From Lampris incognitus (taxonomy: Eukaryota > Chordata > Actinopteri > Lampriformes > Lampridae), in assembly GCF_029633865.1 (NCBI RefSeq), contig NC_079219.1, forward strand, positions 17,427,310-17,491,309: a DNA stretch of 64,000 nt, written 5' to 3'. Shown piece after piece: positions 63,826 through 64,000 of the stretch (positions within the stretch are counted from its first letter, which is position 1; each line of letters begins with the position of its first letter). The translations under genes and the position numbers were made by a program. Under the pieces are notes generated by a model. That model ran no database searches. It was not told the DNA's origin and saw only the letters and a program-made list of their open reading frames with translations.

Positions 63826-64000
63826 CTGGGATCAAAATGACAAAGAGGAAGGAGGGTCACTCACGTTGGATATCTACAACATATCCTGATGTGGGCTTCA
63901 CACACACTCTATTTCAACCTGGAAATGAGGAAGTCTCTCCTGAGATGTCAGGTAAAACATCACCATCCACATTAATTCCCCATTGTAATTTCATTGTTAA

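Noticed and set aside
63826-64000. Possible further mtbp exon on the minus strand
   Set aside because: Acceptor- and GTGAGT-like sites exist near 63880-63950, but every frame between them has a stop.

Overview
The window is a stretch of ray-finned (probably percomorph-like) fish chromosome. Three spliced coding exons at 1-152, 18779-19008 and 24871-24963 (+) encode the C-terminal end of a syntrophin, best matched to beta-1 (sntb1). Two exons at 63760-63825 and 63274-63312 (-) encode the C-terminus of what I read as MDM2-binding protein (mtbp). The two genes are tail to tail, the arrangement known for SNTB1 and MTBP in human. I found no other convincing intact host gene. One unassigned exon-like segment lies at 61821-61930 (-). 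Recognition of proteins and repeat families is from memory of family motifs, not from a search.

Nearly everything else is mobile DNA. Four tRNA-headed SINE families recur and are labelled here by letter. SINE-A has copies near 1777, 2112, 31424, 33940 and 61258. SINE-B has eight copies: 2286, 3765, 7531, 12909, 14853, 19080, 28486 and 58868. SINE-C has copies at 20576, 27507, 33254 and 57745. SINE-D has copies at 720 and 29392. Intron 1 of the sntb1 segment (153-18778) holds several of these, a decayed repeat-encoded gene (4684-7346, -), Tc1 debris, a Penelope-like element with reverse transcriptase and GIY-YIG endonuclease remnants (8402-10020), terminal-inverted-repeat elements, a 206-bp hAT foldback and a 22-bp minisatellite (17307-17912). 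Intron 2 (19009-24870) holds an apparently intact Tc1-type transposon with a DD38E transposase (21003-22587). Around it lie two Penelope-like terminal copies with hammerhead-ribozyme core sequence.

The 38-kb interval between the two genes contains, in order: SINEs, an L2-like LINE tail (32090-32710), a TTAA-flanked foldback (36065-36557), and a 6.9-kb hAT transposon (36965-43901). The first intron of that hAT carries a 682-bp foldback that itself carries a decayed Tc1. Next come a decayed multi-exon SR-rich/DUF4806-like gene (44225-47095, -), a foldback next to a 5S-rRNA-derived fragment, a truncated Ty3/gypsy element (47651-51238, +), a compact and apparently intact Ty3/gypsy element (51816-56288, -; one 1.35-kilo-residue ORF, near-identical 200-bp LTRs, matching 5-bp target duplications), and further SINE, LINE and Tc1 fragments.

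Many insertions can be ordered in time because one lies inside another and target-site duplications are readable. The youngest-looking elements are the DD38E Tc1 and the compact Ty3 element.
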